Assembly (NCBI GenBank): GCA_003478935.1
Contig: QUFP01000076.1
Coordinates: forward strand, 1 to 6,884
Direction: 5' to 3'
From: Firmicutes bacterium AF25-13AC
Lineage (GTDB): Bacteria; Bacillota; Clostridia; Lachnospirales; Lachnospiraceae
DNA: 6,884 bases
Under the pieces are notes generated by a model. That model was given only the letters and a program-made list of their open reading frames with translations. It was not told the origin of the DNA and ran no database searches. The translations under genes were made by a program, and so were the position numbers. This document shows, in pieces, positions 1 to 5,522 of the stretch. Position 1 is the first letter of the stretch, and every line of letters begins with the position of its first letter.

Positions 1-146
1 TAGAATGCAGTTTTCTCCTTCAAGAATTCTTTAATAAGCGTTGTCTTTCCAACCCTACGGCGGCCATAGATAACCACAAAGCTGCTATCACGGTTATATT
101 CTGCATCCAGCTTACTCAGCTCGCTTTTTCTGCCTATGAATCTCAT
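1..146 (-). CDS. ATP-binding protein, N-terminal part only (archaeal-ATPase/DUF234-like P-loop family)
   Basis: Reading the minus strand from ATG at 146 gives 48 residues before the frame leaves the window. It opens MRFIGRKSELSKLDAEY and has a Walker A motif GRRRVGKT at about residues 28-35, followed by TLIKEFLKEK. The short 'F(I/V)GR..EL..L' opening with an early P-loop is typical of the archaeal ATPase (PF01637) / DUF234 group of P-loop ATPases, which are common in Clostridia and often accessory; their substrate is usually unknown. The start is well supported: AAGGAGGG lies about 7 bases upstream and a good promoter further up. Walker B and the C-terminal nuclease-like domain seen in many relatives are outside the window, so integrity cannot be judged. 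The family call is from motif recognition. Confidence 0.8.
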   Translation of the reverse strand, partial: MRFIGRKSELSKLDAEYNRDSSFVVIYGRRRVGKTTLIKEFLKEKTAF

Positions 147-174
147 ACGTAGGCCCTCCTTATAATAAATCGAA

Positions 175-198
175 TTATGATAAATTATTTTATGATAA
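175..198. repeat. 9-bp direct repeat TTATGATAA in the leader of the ATPase gene
   Basis: TTATGATAA occurs at 175-183 and again at 190-198, start to start 15 bp. The unit is nearly self-complementary. It lies between the predicted -10 box and the ribosome site of the minus-strand ATPase gene, where a repressor could bind. It could also be chance in AT-rich DNA. Confidence 0.25.
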
Positions 199-208
199 TC
201 TTATTTAT

Positions 209-236
209 ATTATACATCTACTAGGCAGAAAGTCAA
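209..236 (-). promoter_or_regulatory. Sigma-A type promoter of the partial ATPase gene
   Basis: On the minus strand TTGACT (236-231) is followed after 16 bases by a perfect TATAAT (214-209). The start codon is about 60 bases further on, giving an AT-rich leader with the repeat at 175-198. No other gene could use this promoter in that direction. Confidence 0.65.
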
Positions 237-255
237 CATTCTTTATTGTGTGTTC

Positions 256-285
256 AATTGTACGAGTACCTGGCACTGCGTCTTA
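256..285. repeat. Dispersed 30-bp REP-like repeat, copy 1
   Basis: First of three near-identical copies (others at 2517-2546 and 6094-6123), all in the same orientation, with shared core GAGTACCTGGCACTG. This copy differs from copy 3 at one base (C263 instead of A) and from copy 2 at two. The inside is an imperfect palindrome around AGTACCTGGCACT, and the other copies add outer TAAGA/TCTTA arms. It separates the ATPase promoter from the XRE block. Short palindromes with a TACCTGGCAC core recall the recognition sequences of REP-associated (RAYT, Y1) transposases; that link is inference. Confidence 0.75.
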
Positions 286-331
286 CATAATTAAATATTA
301 TGATTTTTGGTGGACACATATTAAACCAGCA

Positions 332-360
332 GGGACACTTTAAAAGCCAACGTTCCTGTC
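332..360. repeat. Left inverted-repeat-like sequence of the 332-2422 block
   Basis: Read on the minus strand, this stretch is GACAGGAAC-N3-GGC-N7-GTGTCCC. The same elements, in the same order but on the plus strand and with a longer inner gap, occur at 2373-2422. The two therefore form inverted, TIR-like ends around the regulator and membrane-protein genes. The variable inner spacing means they could instead be two independent REP-like palindromes of one family. Confidence 0.35.
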
Positions 361-399
361 ACCATGGCTTCCCATAAAAGAGAAAACAGAGGATGCCGG

Positions 400-771
400 T
401 TACACATCCCCCGTTTCATTCTGACACGGCTTTTCAATTTGTATGGCGCTGTCAATCGCGCCCTCGATGATCGGCAGATATTCTTCGGGACAAAGTTTCA
501 GTTTGTGGCTGACCCGTTGCCGCTGTTCGCTTTCCTCCCGCATGATCTCCGAGTTAAAATACCGTTCTACGGGAAGCCCGCAGGCTTTAATAAGCTGTAT
601 GATAACCGGCAGGCTGGGAATGGCCCCCTCGTTTTCGATGTTGGCAAGATAGCGCCAGTCAATATTTACTTTCTCTGCCATAGCTTTGCGCGAAATGCGC
701 TTTGCTTGCCGGGCCGCTTTCACATCCGAGCCGAAAGTTTCAAAGCCGGGACAATCTTCAATATTCGCCAT
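400..771 (-). CDS. XRE-family helix-turn-helix regulator of mobile-element type
   Basis: A 123-residue protein. Residues about 13-70 (SDVKAARQAKRISRKAMAEK onward, through NIDWRYLANIENEG to the 'ACGLPVE' segment) form a standard XRE/Cro-cI DNA-binding domain. The rest is a short, mostly helical tail, perhaps for dimerisation. Such stand-alone regulators of about 120 residues, with the 'LPVIIQLIKACGLPVERYF' ending of the HTH, are common in Clostridia ICEs, where they are thought to control element genes; no target can be named here. ATG at 771 has GGGAGGTG about 6 bases upstream, so the start is firm. The upstream region carries a duplicated AT-rich dyad (794-858) suited to autoregulation. The gene is visibly richer in GC than the ABC genes, which fits horizontal origin. 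No neighbour on the same strand lies close enough to share an operon. Confidence 0.85.
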   Translation of the reverse strand: MANIEDCPGFETFGSDVKAARQAKRISRKAMAEKVNIDWRYLANIENEGAIPSLPVIIQLIKACGLPVERYFNSEIMREESEQRQRVSHKLKLCPEEYLPIIEGAIDSAIQIEKPCQNETGDV

Positions 772-793
772 ATAGCACCTCCCACTTACATTG

Positions 794-858
794 TATATTT
801 CATATTTTGCCTGTGGAATGTTGCTATATGCACTTTAGTTACAGTTTATATTTCATAT
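794..858. promoter_or_regulatory. Duplicated 12-bp element upstream of the XRE gene, possible operator
   Basis: TATATTTCATAT occurs at 794-805 and again at 847-858. The central ATAT-N3-ATAT is a dyad, a normal shape for an XRE-protein operator. The near copy overlaps the leader just upstream of the ribosome site and the far copy lies about 75 bases upstream of the start. I see no convincing -35/-10 pair for the gene, so the exact promoter is unresolved. Confidence 0.35.
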
Positions 859-902
859 CCGTTTGTTTTGTAGTAGAATGTGGCAAAGGGAGGCTGATGC
901 TT

Positions 903-1034
903 TTGAACGTAACATTTTGTGGACACAGCGACGTATCGCAGCTGGGCAACGTCCGGCAAGATCAGGGTGGGCCTCGATATTCGCCAGAATATACTCTTCA
1001 CGCGTGTAAGGTTGACTTGACACGAACCAAATAA
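903..1034 (+). pseudogene. Remnant of a SLOG/DUF1273-like gene start joined to unrelated sequence
   Basis: GGGAGG at about 888-893 is correctly spaced for TTG at 903 (an ATG at 897 is too close). The first residues read MNVTFCGHSDVSQ, which resembles the opening of SLOG-fold (DUF1273/YpsA-like) proteins, where '(V/I)TFCGH' begins the nucleotide-binding fold; these genes are frequent ICE cargo. Homology appears to stop at about codon 14. The frame then continues with low-complexity sequence (LGNVRQDQGGPRYSPEY) to TAA at 1032-1034, only 43 residues in all against well over 100 in the family. The opposite strand of the second half reads plausibly as protein too (EYILANIEAHPDLAGRC), suggesting the end of another gene was joined in reverse. 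The tail overlaps the promoter of the next operon. The family call rests on a short motif. Confidence 0.35.
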
Positions 1035-1065
1035 ATGGTATAATAGATGTAAGGTTAGCTTGACA
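1005..1065. promoter_or_regulatory. Pair of 18-bp operator-like repeats flanking the operon promoter
   Basis: TGTAAGGTTGACTTGACA (1005-1022) and TGTAAGGTTAGCTTGACA (1048-1065) match at 16 of 18 positions and start 43 bp apart, about four helical turns. Each has loose dyad symmetry (TGT/ACA and AAG/CTT). The first covers the -35 box and the second covers the region just past the -10 box, where transcription starts. This is the expected layout for autorepression by the XRE protein encoded next. Confidence 0.6.
1017..1044 (+). promoter_or_regulatory. Strong promoter of the XRE/membrane-protein operon
   Basis: TTGACA (1017-1022), a 16-base spacer and TATAAT (1039-1044), both consensus, preceded by TGG, i.e. 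an extended -10. It lies about 45 bases before the first gene and is bracketed by two operator-like repeats, so it is likely strong but repressed. Confidence 0.85.
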
Positions 1066-1087
1066 TGGCATTGGAGGTGGTTTGGAG

Positions 1088-1294
1088 TTGAAAAATCGAG
1101 TGCGACAGCTCCGCGAGGAACAGGGGCTAACGCAAAAGCAACTGGGCGAAAAGGTTAATGTTTCCCGGCAAGCAATCAATGCAGTAGAAACGGGAAAATT
1201 TGATCCGTCACTTTGGTTAGCTTATGACATTGCCCAGCTATTTAATAAGAGTATTGAGGAAGTGTTTGATTTTAAGGAGAGTGAGCGGAAATGA
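1088..1294 (+). CDS. Short XRE-family transcriptional regulator (SinR/YozG-like size)
   Basis: About 68 residues, essentially just one helix-turn-helix domain: MKNRVRQLREEQGLTQ, then KQLGEKVNVSRQAINAVETG, then SLWLAYDIAQLFNKSIEEVF. The second and third helices (LTQKQLGEKV and SRQAINAVE) are textbook XRE. TTG at 1088 is chosen because relatives begin MKNR or MKN.I and GGAGGTGG (1073-1080) is about 8-10 bases upstream; an in-frame TTG at 1082 would add two residues but sits only 4 bases from GGAGG. The stop overlaps the next start (ATGA at 1291-1294), showing translational coupling with the membrane protein. In Firmicutes, such small repressors commonly head operons encoding small multi-pass membrane proteins and regulate their own operon, which the repeats at 1005-1065 support. 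Confidence 0.9.
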   Translation: MKNRVRQLREEQGLTQKQLGEKVNVSRQAINAVETGKFDPSLWLAYDIAQLFNKSIEEVFDFKESERK

Positions 1295-1725
1295 GATGGT
1301 TGAAAAACCCTATGGCAAATGCGGTATATGTTGCCTTAATCACAGCTATTTATGCTGCAATATTTATTGTTTCTTCTGAATTTGTAATGAGCTACGAAAA
1401 TCTTCTTTCTGACAGCGGGTGGGCTTCGTTTATCATATCCCAAAATATGAAATTTGTGGGAATCGGCATGATTGGTGTTGCCATTATTGTTGATACCTTA
1501 TCGGCACTCAGAAGAAAACGATATGACGAATATCAAATTGTTTTATTGGAGAAAGTTTTTCTGTTTAATGGCCTTTTTACGGCGGTATTGTTTCCGCTTT
1601 CGTTGGTTGTACTTATACTCGCACCGATGTATTTTGTCGAAACCATTTTTGCGCTAATCCTCTTTCAATGGGGAGTTATGGCGATCACAGAACTATTGTA
1701 TCTAATCACCAATTACAAAGTTTAA
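1291..1725 (+). CDS. Four-helix membrane protein coupled to the XRE repressor (family not assigned)
   Basis: 144 residues with four predicted membrane segments at about 10-30, 54-72, 90-111 and 116-139. A cytoplasmic basic/acidic loop between segments 2 and 3 reads LRRKRYDEYQIVLLEK. Helix hairpins joined by a 'D-E-x-(Q/R)' loop are typical of the small membrane proteins encoded next to short XRE regulators in Firmicutes (DUF2178/DUF3796-like layout), but I cannot assign a Pfam family with confidence and their function is not established. ATG at 1291 overlaps the upstream stop (ATGA), and GGAG-type ribosome sequence lies inside the end of the regulator gene. The downstream DUF3784 gene follows after 24 bases. 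It may act as a partner or sensor for the operon; this is inference. Confidence 0.8.
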   Translation: MRWLKNPMANAVYVALITAIYAAIFIVSSEFVMSYENLLSDSGWASFIISQNMKFVGIGMIGVAIIVDTLSALRRKRYDEYQIVLLEKVFLFNGLFTAVLFPLSLVVLILAPMYFVETIFALILFQWGVMAITELLYLITNYKV

Positions 1726-1749
1726 TCAAGGCTGAAAGGAGTTTTGACT

Positions 1750-2124
1750 ATGTGGTTTATTTGGATTATGTGGGTGATTGTGGCACTCGCTATTATTGCA
1801 ACGATTATCTTGTTGACTGGTAAAGGGAGTATGTTGGTTTCTGGATTTAACACTAAAAGCCCCGAAGAACGTGCGAAATACGATAAGAAAAAGGTAAGCA
1901 AGCAGGCTGGTTCGATCATGGTTTTTGTCGATATTGGATTGCTGGCCTTAACTTCATACATTCACTTTCGGGCGATCCCGGCGATACAGAATAACACTAT
2001 TTCGGACTATGGCACAGAAATAACTATTGTCGCGCTGGGTATCTGTGTATATATCATTGTTATCGGCATTTGGGCTGCTATGCGTGGCTTCAAGAACTGC
2101 AAGAATGACGGTACAAAACAATGA
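1750..2124 (+). CDS. DUF3784-family membrane protein
   Basis: 124 residues with three membrane segments at about 2-22, 53-72 and 91-112. Right after the first segment comes GKGSMLVSGFNTKSPEERAK then YDKKKVSK, closely following the DUF3784 signature (GKG..LI.GYNTMS.EEK.KYD...L.K). Proteins of this family are small, membrane-bound and of unknown function, common in Firmicutes and often beside short XRE regulators. ATG at 1750 is preferred over an in-frame TTG at 1744 because AAGGAG at 1736-1741 is 8 bases upstream of the ATG. The end overlaps the start of the broken KTR gene by ATGA (2121-2124), so translation of the two was once coupled. It is the third gene of the operon started at 1017. Confidence 0.85.
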   Translation: MWFIWIMWVIVALAIIATIILLTGKGSMLVSGFNTKSPEERAKYDKKKVSKQAGSIMVFVDIGLLALTSYIHFRAIPAIQNNTISDYGTEITIVALGICVYIIVIGIWAAMRGFKNCKNDGTKQ

Positions 2125-2306
2125 TCGAAACATGGATATAGTGTCCAGTATGCGATTCCAAAACGCGAGTACGAATACGGGAAGATACAGTTCTTGAAAA
2201 CTTCCCGTTGTATTGTCCCAAATGCAAGCATGAAACATTGATCTCCGCACGACAACTGAATATATCTGTTATCAAAGAGCCAGACGCACAGACGCAGAGC
2301 CGATAA
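2121..2306 (+). pseudogene. Cysteine-rich KTR-domain protein interrupted by an in-frame TAG
   Basis: Starting at ATG 2121, which overlaps the DUF3784 stop, the frame reads M-I-E-T-W-I-stop-C-P-V-C-D-S-K-T-R and then runs on open to TAA at 2304-2306 (61 codons before the final stop). Past the TAG (2139-2141) everything matches the cysteine-rich KTR family: C8-P-V-C11, the KTR triplet at 14-16, then NFPLYCPKCKHE with C32 and C35, and the ending QLNISVIKEPDAQTQSR. The two CPxC pairs would form a zinc ribbon. Family members normally have Leu, Gln or another residue at the position of the TAG (W-I-x-C-P-V-C), so one base change explains the break. No in-frame start after the stop could keep the first Cys pair. 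The function of KTR proteins is unknown; they are frequent passengers of ICEs and near tetracycline-resistance genes. The real stop lies within the terminator hairpin. Confidence 0.85.
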
Positions 2307-2345
2307 CACACAAGGTCTGATCCCTTGTGGTTATCGGCTTTTTTT
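2298..2345 (+). terminator. Strong intrinsic terminator of the XRE/membrane-protein operon
   Basis: AGCCGATAAC with an inner ACAAGG arm pairs with CCTTGTGGTTATCGGCT, giving a stem of about 16 bp with one bulged base and a loop around TCTGATC, followed by seven Ts (2339-2345). The KTR stop codon is inside the 5' arm. No T-run follows in the other direction. Confidence 0.9.
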
Positions 2346-2516
2346 ATCCAATACACAACAAACCATCAGAGGGACAGGAACACCGGCTCTTTTATTGGGT
2401 ACACTGGCTCAATTAGTGTCCCCGTGGTATTTCGGTATGATAACAGCTTTTATTCCAAAATGATACAGTAAAAGCTTGCTGCCAATCACTCTTACAACGG
2501 TCACTCGATGGCTGAA
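2346..2516. other. Non-coding, hairpin-rich stretch between terminator and repeat copy 2
   Basis: I see no gene here. It holds nested inverted repeats: GGGACA...TGTCCC (2371-2422); AGCTTTTA/TAAAAGCT (2445-2452 and 2469-2476); and ACTCTTACAA (2488-2497), which pairs exactly with TTGTAAGAGT inside repeat copy 2 (2519-2528). Such density of hairpins suggests remains of a small non-autonomous mobile element. Confidence 0.5.
2371..2422. repeat. Right inverted-repeat-like sequence of the 332-2422 block
   Basis: GACAGGAAC (2373-2381), GGC (2385-2387) and GTGTCCC (2416-2422) repeat, in inverted orientation, the elements of 332-360. The stretch itself is an inverted repeat (GGGACA at 2371-2376 against TGTCCC at 2417-2422). 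GGGACAGG-type ends recall REP-like elements of Y1 transposases; this is inference. Confidence 0.35.
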
Positions 2517-2546
2517 AATTGTAAGAGTACCTGGCACTGTGTCTTA
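2517..2546. repeat. Dispersed 30-bp REP-like repeat, copy 2
   Basis: Differs from copy 3 at one base of 30 (T for C after GGCACTG), and identity extends to 2515-2547. It ends about 20 bases past the stop of the minus-strand permease and closes the 286-2516 block. Uniquely among the three copies, its left part is matched by an upstream inverted 10-mer (2488-2497). Confidence 0.8.
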
Positions 2547-2566
2547 TTTTTTCTACTTATCTATAA

Positions 2567-4339
2567 TCAAAAAATCCTCTCGAAAAATCCTCTTCCTTGT
2601 ATTATAAAACCACTTTCATAAAGTTTTTCTTCTTTTTCAGAATACCTGCGTATCACTACGAATATTCCGACTGTCAAAATCACTCCAAATACGATTCCTG
2701 CCAGAATTCCATTCGTCCCCATTCCATAACTCTCATTCAGATAATAAGATGGCAGGAAAGAAAGGATTGTTCCCACAACCAATGGCGGTATAAATCTTAG
2801 AAAATTCTTATAGCATAGGCACTTTACCATTTCATTGTCTATCATTCCAAATATTCGCAAACTACAAACGACCCTGCTATTTTCTTCCTTCTCTGCCTGG
2901 ATACGTGAATGAATTAACAGAAACTCAGCCATTATCATAAGCCCTATCACAAATGCCATCAAAAATAATAAAAATTGTCCTGATTTCTTTGCATCCTGGT
3001 ATTTCTCCACTTTCGAAGACAATTCATAATATGTCTGCTCATCTTCATTCAACTGATTGCTTTCCTGCAGATATTCTTTTACTTCACATACTCCCGCATA
3101 AGAATCTTCCCAATTCTGAAACTGAAACAAGTTTGCGATACCAGCACTACCTGTTATATCTGCACTTAATTTTTCGAAATCAGAATCGTTGATGATCAGT
3201 GTTTTATCTGCAAAGGTCGGATTTTAATTAAACAGTATCTTTACATCTGTTCCAACAGACTGCAGCTTTCTGTCCCCGGAAATCGTTACAGTAGATACTG
3301 GCTGTATGTTATGTTCATACCCATCTTCCAGATTGTACTGAAACAAATTCAAAAACTCGCCTTCCTGAATCTGATAATCACATCCAAAATCCCGGTTTAT
3401 TTCTGTCACAGGAAGGTAATTAAAAACATCATCTCTGATATAGGGAAGCTGAATGACCTGTTCTACAGTAACACCATTTTTCTCCAATATATGAAGGACA
3501 TCCTGTACTGAAACCTGATTCATTCCATAGATTTCTGAGTACACCATGTCATAGGGAGAATAACTTTTTGCATCCTGTAGAAAAGCCGGATATAAAGTCA
3601 CACATACCCCCGTAAGCATAACAGATACCGCTATTATGAGAGAGGCTAAAACATACCTACATCCCCATTCTTTCTTGTGTCTGCGGACAAATGACCATTC
3701 CACCAGATGAAACCTCATGTAGTTGGGTGCAAGTCTGCATAAGAACGTACCGATCTTTCCTGTTTTTTCTGCCCGATATTGTGCTTTTAGCAGAGTTCCG
3801 ATTTTATCCAGCATAAGTCTCCCGGCATTCAGGATAAAGGCAACTGCCACCACTACTGTATATAGAACTGCTGTAAGCTTATATGCTTCCGGGCAAAACT
3901 GCCATTGCACTCCGTGAACATCTATTGCATAAATGATAACGGAAAAAAATAAAAATGACAGCACAGTTCCTGCCGCAAGTGCTATTGCTAATGCCAACAC
4001 GGATATGATCACATTTTCAAAAAGTAAGTTTCCAAACGCTTCCTTCCGGCTCATGCCAAGAGAAAACATCACGCCGTATTCCTGTTTTCTTGATGCCAGA
4101 AATGCCTGACACGAAACAGGAAGAAAAAAAAACAGAAACACTGCAGACAGAAAAAATGGAAGATAAATGTTATTGGATATGGATGAATTTACAATCGACG
4201 CATTCATAAACGTCCTGTTTGTGGAAATAACTGCAAAACAACAGAATAATGCCGTTGCAGATAAATTGCATAGAAAGTACAATCGATATTTGTAAAAACC
4301 AGCTTTCAGCATCTTTCTGGAAATATCAAAAAAGGTCAT
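2567..4339 (-). pseudogene. BceB/MacB-type (FtsX family) ABC permease split by one in-frame TAA
   Basis: ATG at 4339 (GGGAGGTGG 8 bases upstream; GTG at 4348 would sit within that site) opens a frame of 371 residues ending at TAA 3226-3224 (…VKILFN-stop). The same frame continues without any shift as NPTFADKTLIINDSDF… and stays open to TGA at 2567, so the intact product would have about 590 residues, near the size of BceB-like permeases. Part one has membrane segments near residues 16-38, 58-80, 102-135, 155-178 and 230-250, with the FtsX-type cytoplasmic stretch KQEYGVMFSLGMSRKEA after the second, then the large outside domain, where the stop falls. The remainder has three more segments and a second FtsX stretch (ENSRVVCSLRIFGMIDNEM). 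The three C-terminal helices are needed for the fold, so function is probably lost unless the stop is read through. It overlaps the ATPase gene by 14 bases. Known relatives export or sense peptide antibiotics or release lipid-bound targets. Confidence 0.85.
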
Positions 4340-5087
4340 CTTTTCCACCTCCCAAACCGCACAGCGTTTTCCATATATCTTCTCTGAAATTATCGGCAGT
4401 GTTCTCTTTCTTTACTTCTTTTGCCAGATTCCCATCCTGTAGAAAAAGTACCCGGTCACAAAAGGATGCCGTATAAGCATCATGTGTCACAAGCAGAAAG
4501 CTGATGCCAGACCGTTGATTCATCTGTTTCATACATCGCATCACATCCCCGGTGGTCTTTCGGTCAAGGCTTCCTGTTGGCTCATCTCCAAAAATAATAT
4601 CCGGTTCATTGATCAGCGCCCTGCCAATCGCAACTCTCTGTTTCTGACCTCCCGATATTTCCGTAATTCCTTTGTCAGCTAATTTTTCAATGCCGAGCAC
4701 ATCTGCTATTCTTGAAAAACGCTCTTGCTGGATGTCTGCTTCTTTTCGTTCAAGAATGAGTGGTAACAATATATTTTCTTTTACCGTCAAACTCTCCAAA
4801 AGCTGGAAATCCTGAAAAATCATTCCCATATGCTTTCTGCGAAAAAATGCCTTCTCTTCTTCCGTAAGCTGTGAAAACGTTTCTCCTCCTATTACGATTT
4901 CTCCATCGTCCGGTGTGTCAACCCCGGTCAGCACATGGAGCATAGTAGTCTTTCCACTGCCGGATGGTCCCATAATAGCAACCATTTCTCCTTTCATAAC
5001 TTGCAGATTCACATTCTGCAAAATCCGCATAGTTTCTCCTGCAGTTTTATAACTTTTTGAAATATGATTTGCATTTAATACATACAT
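4326..5087 (-). CDS. ABC transporter ATP-binding protein, BceA/LolD/MacB type
   Basis: 253 residues with every motif of an ABC ATPase: Walker A GPSGSGKT (40-47), Q-loop Gln in FQDFQLL (92), signature ISGGQKQR (144-151), Walker B IIFGDEPTGSLD (164-175) and switch His in VTHD (202). The GPSGSGKTT…TGVDTPDDGE and GDEPTGSLD wording places it in the group that works with FtsX-like permeases, i.e. peptide-antibiotic resistance modules (BceA) or lipoprotein/peptide exporters. It would sit on the inner face of the membrane with two copies per permease. ATG at 5087 has AGGAGG 7 bases upstream. The stop overlaps the permease start by 14 bases. The ATPase itself looks intact although its permease is interrupted. 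The two-component system that usually accompanies BceAB is not in the window. Confidence 0.93.
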   Translation of the reverse strand: MYVLNANHISKSYKTAGETMRILQNVNLQVMKGEMVAIMGPSGSGKTTMLHVLTGVDTPDDGEIVIGGETFSQLTEEEKAFFRRKHMGMIFQDFQLLESLTVKENILLPLILERKEADIQQERFSRIADVLGIEKLADKGITEISGGQKQRVAIGRALINEPDIIFGDEPTGSLDRKTTGDVMRCMKQMNQRSGISFLLVTHDAYTASFCDRVLFLQDGNLAKEVKKENTADNFREDIWKTLCGLGGGKDDLF

Positions 5088-5098
5088 CGAAGTTCCTC

Positions 5099-5128
5099 CT
5101 GATAATAAATTTTAAATTTGATTATCAG
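5099..5128. promoter_or_regulatory. 30-bp dyad overlapping the ribosome site of the ABC ATPase
   Basis: CTGATAATAAATTT and AAATTTGATTATCAG are complementary arms around T5113, with a single unpaired G5120. The left end shares two bases with the AGGAGG (5095-5100) that serves the ATPase start. It could be a protein operator between the small membrane-protein gene and the ABC genes, or an RNA hairpin that limits access to the ribosome site. No good promoter is seen at this spot. Confidence 0.4.
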
Positions 5129-5134
5129 AAGTAT

Positions 5135-5476
5135 TTAATCATCCATCCGAACCGATAGACTGCAAAGGGTAACTCCCGGTCTGAAAGAAAACTCACCTTG
5201 TCCGAGGTCTTTAAAGCCATCATATACCCAGAGCACCATTATTTCTATTCCACCGAAACATATACACTCATAGAAATGCAAACATATACTTTCGCTTATA
5301 TCGTTTTCACTATTTGACTTTTCCAAGCATTCCATCTGCTGTATGACTCTACTTTCCAAATCCCCTTCTGCATAATATCCACTCCAGATTCGTAAATTTA
5401 GCGACAAAAGTAAAATCAGCATGATGGAACTTAAAACCATAATAGCAGCAATTCTCTGTTTTTTTACTGAAATCAT
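5135..5476 (-). CDS. Small membrane-anchored protein of unknown family
   Basis: From ATG 5476 the product is 113 residues: MISVKKQR, then one strongly hydrophobic segment at about 9-27 (IAAIMVLSSIMLILLLSLNL), then a mostly polar domain with five Cys (including ICLHFYECICFGG) ending in VTLCSLSVRMDD. The positive N-terminus and single helix suggest a signal anchor with the rest outside the cell. TTG at 5485 is an alternative, but neither start has a strong ribosome site (only AGGG about 10 bases before the ATG), so the start is the weak point. It ends 47 bases before the ABC ATPase and begins 46 bases after the zinc-ribbon gene, all on one strand, so it is probably co-transcribed and may serve the transporter. 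I do not recognise the family. The short C-terminus could reflect truncation. Confidence 0.6.
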   Translation of the reverse strand: MISVKKQRIAAIMVLSSIMLILLLSLNLRIWSGYYAEGDLESRVIQQMECLEKSNSENDISESICLHFYECICFGGIEIMVLWVYDGFKDLGQGEFSFRPGVTLCSLSVRMDD

Positions 5477-5522
5477 ATGAATCAAACCCTATACTTCTGC
5501 TTTATCATCTGGAAGTTATCGC

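Noticed and set aside
364..873. Plus-strand frames over 364-873 and 443-652 as genes
   Set aside because: They are antisense to the well-supported XRE gene, lack ribosome sites and have no protein-like motif.
853..1179. Minus-strand 108-codon frame as a complete gene
   Set aside because: Its first half is antisense to the short XRE gene and promoter; only a 20-30 residue part looks protein-like, so it is treated as a possible remnant instead.
1954..2356. Three minus-strand frames opposite the DUF3784 and KTR genes
   Set aside because: They are shadows of coding sequence on the plus strand and cross the terminator; no start signals.
2121..3226. Alternative genetic code (TAG or TAA read as an amino acid) to explain the two internal stops
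   Set aside because: Several apparently complete genes in the window end in TAA (XRE at 400, membrane protein at 1725, zinc ribbon, small membrane protein), so TAA is a stop here. A single TAG is too little to claim recoding; nonsense mutations are simpler.
4482..4682. Plus-strand frames inside the ABC ATPase and permease genes
   Set aside because: All are antisense to a gene with complete ABC motifs or to the permease frame, and carry no recognisable content.
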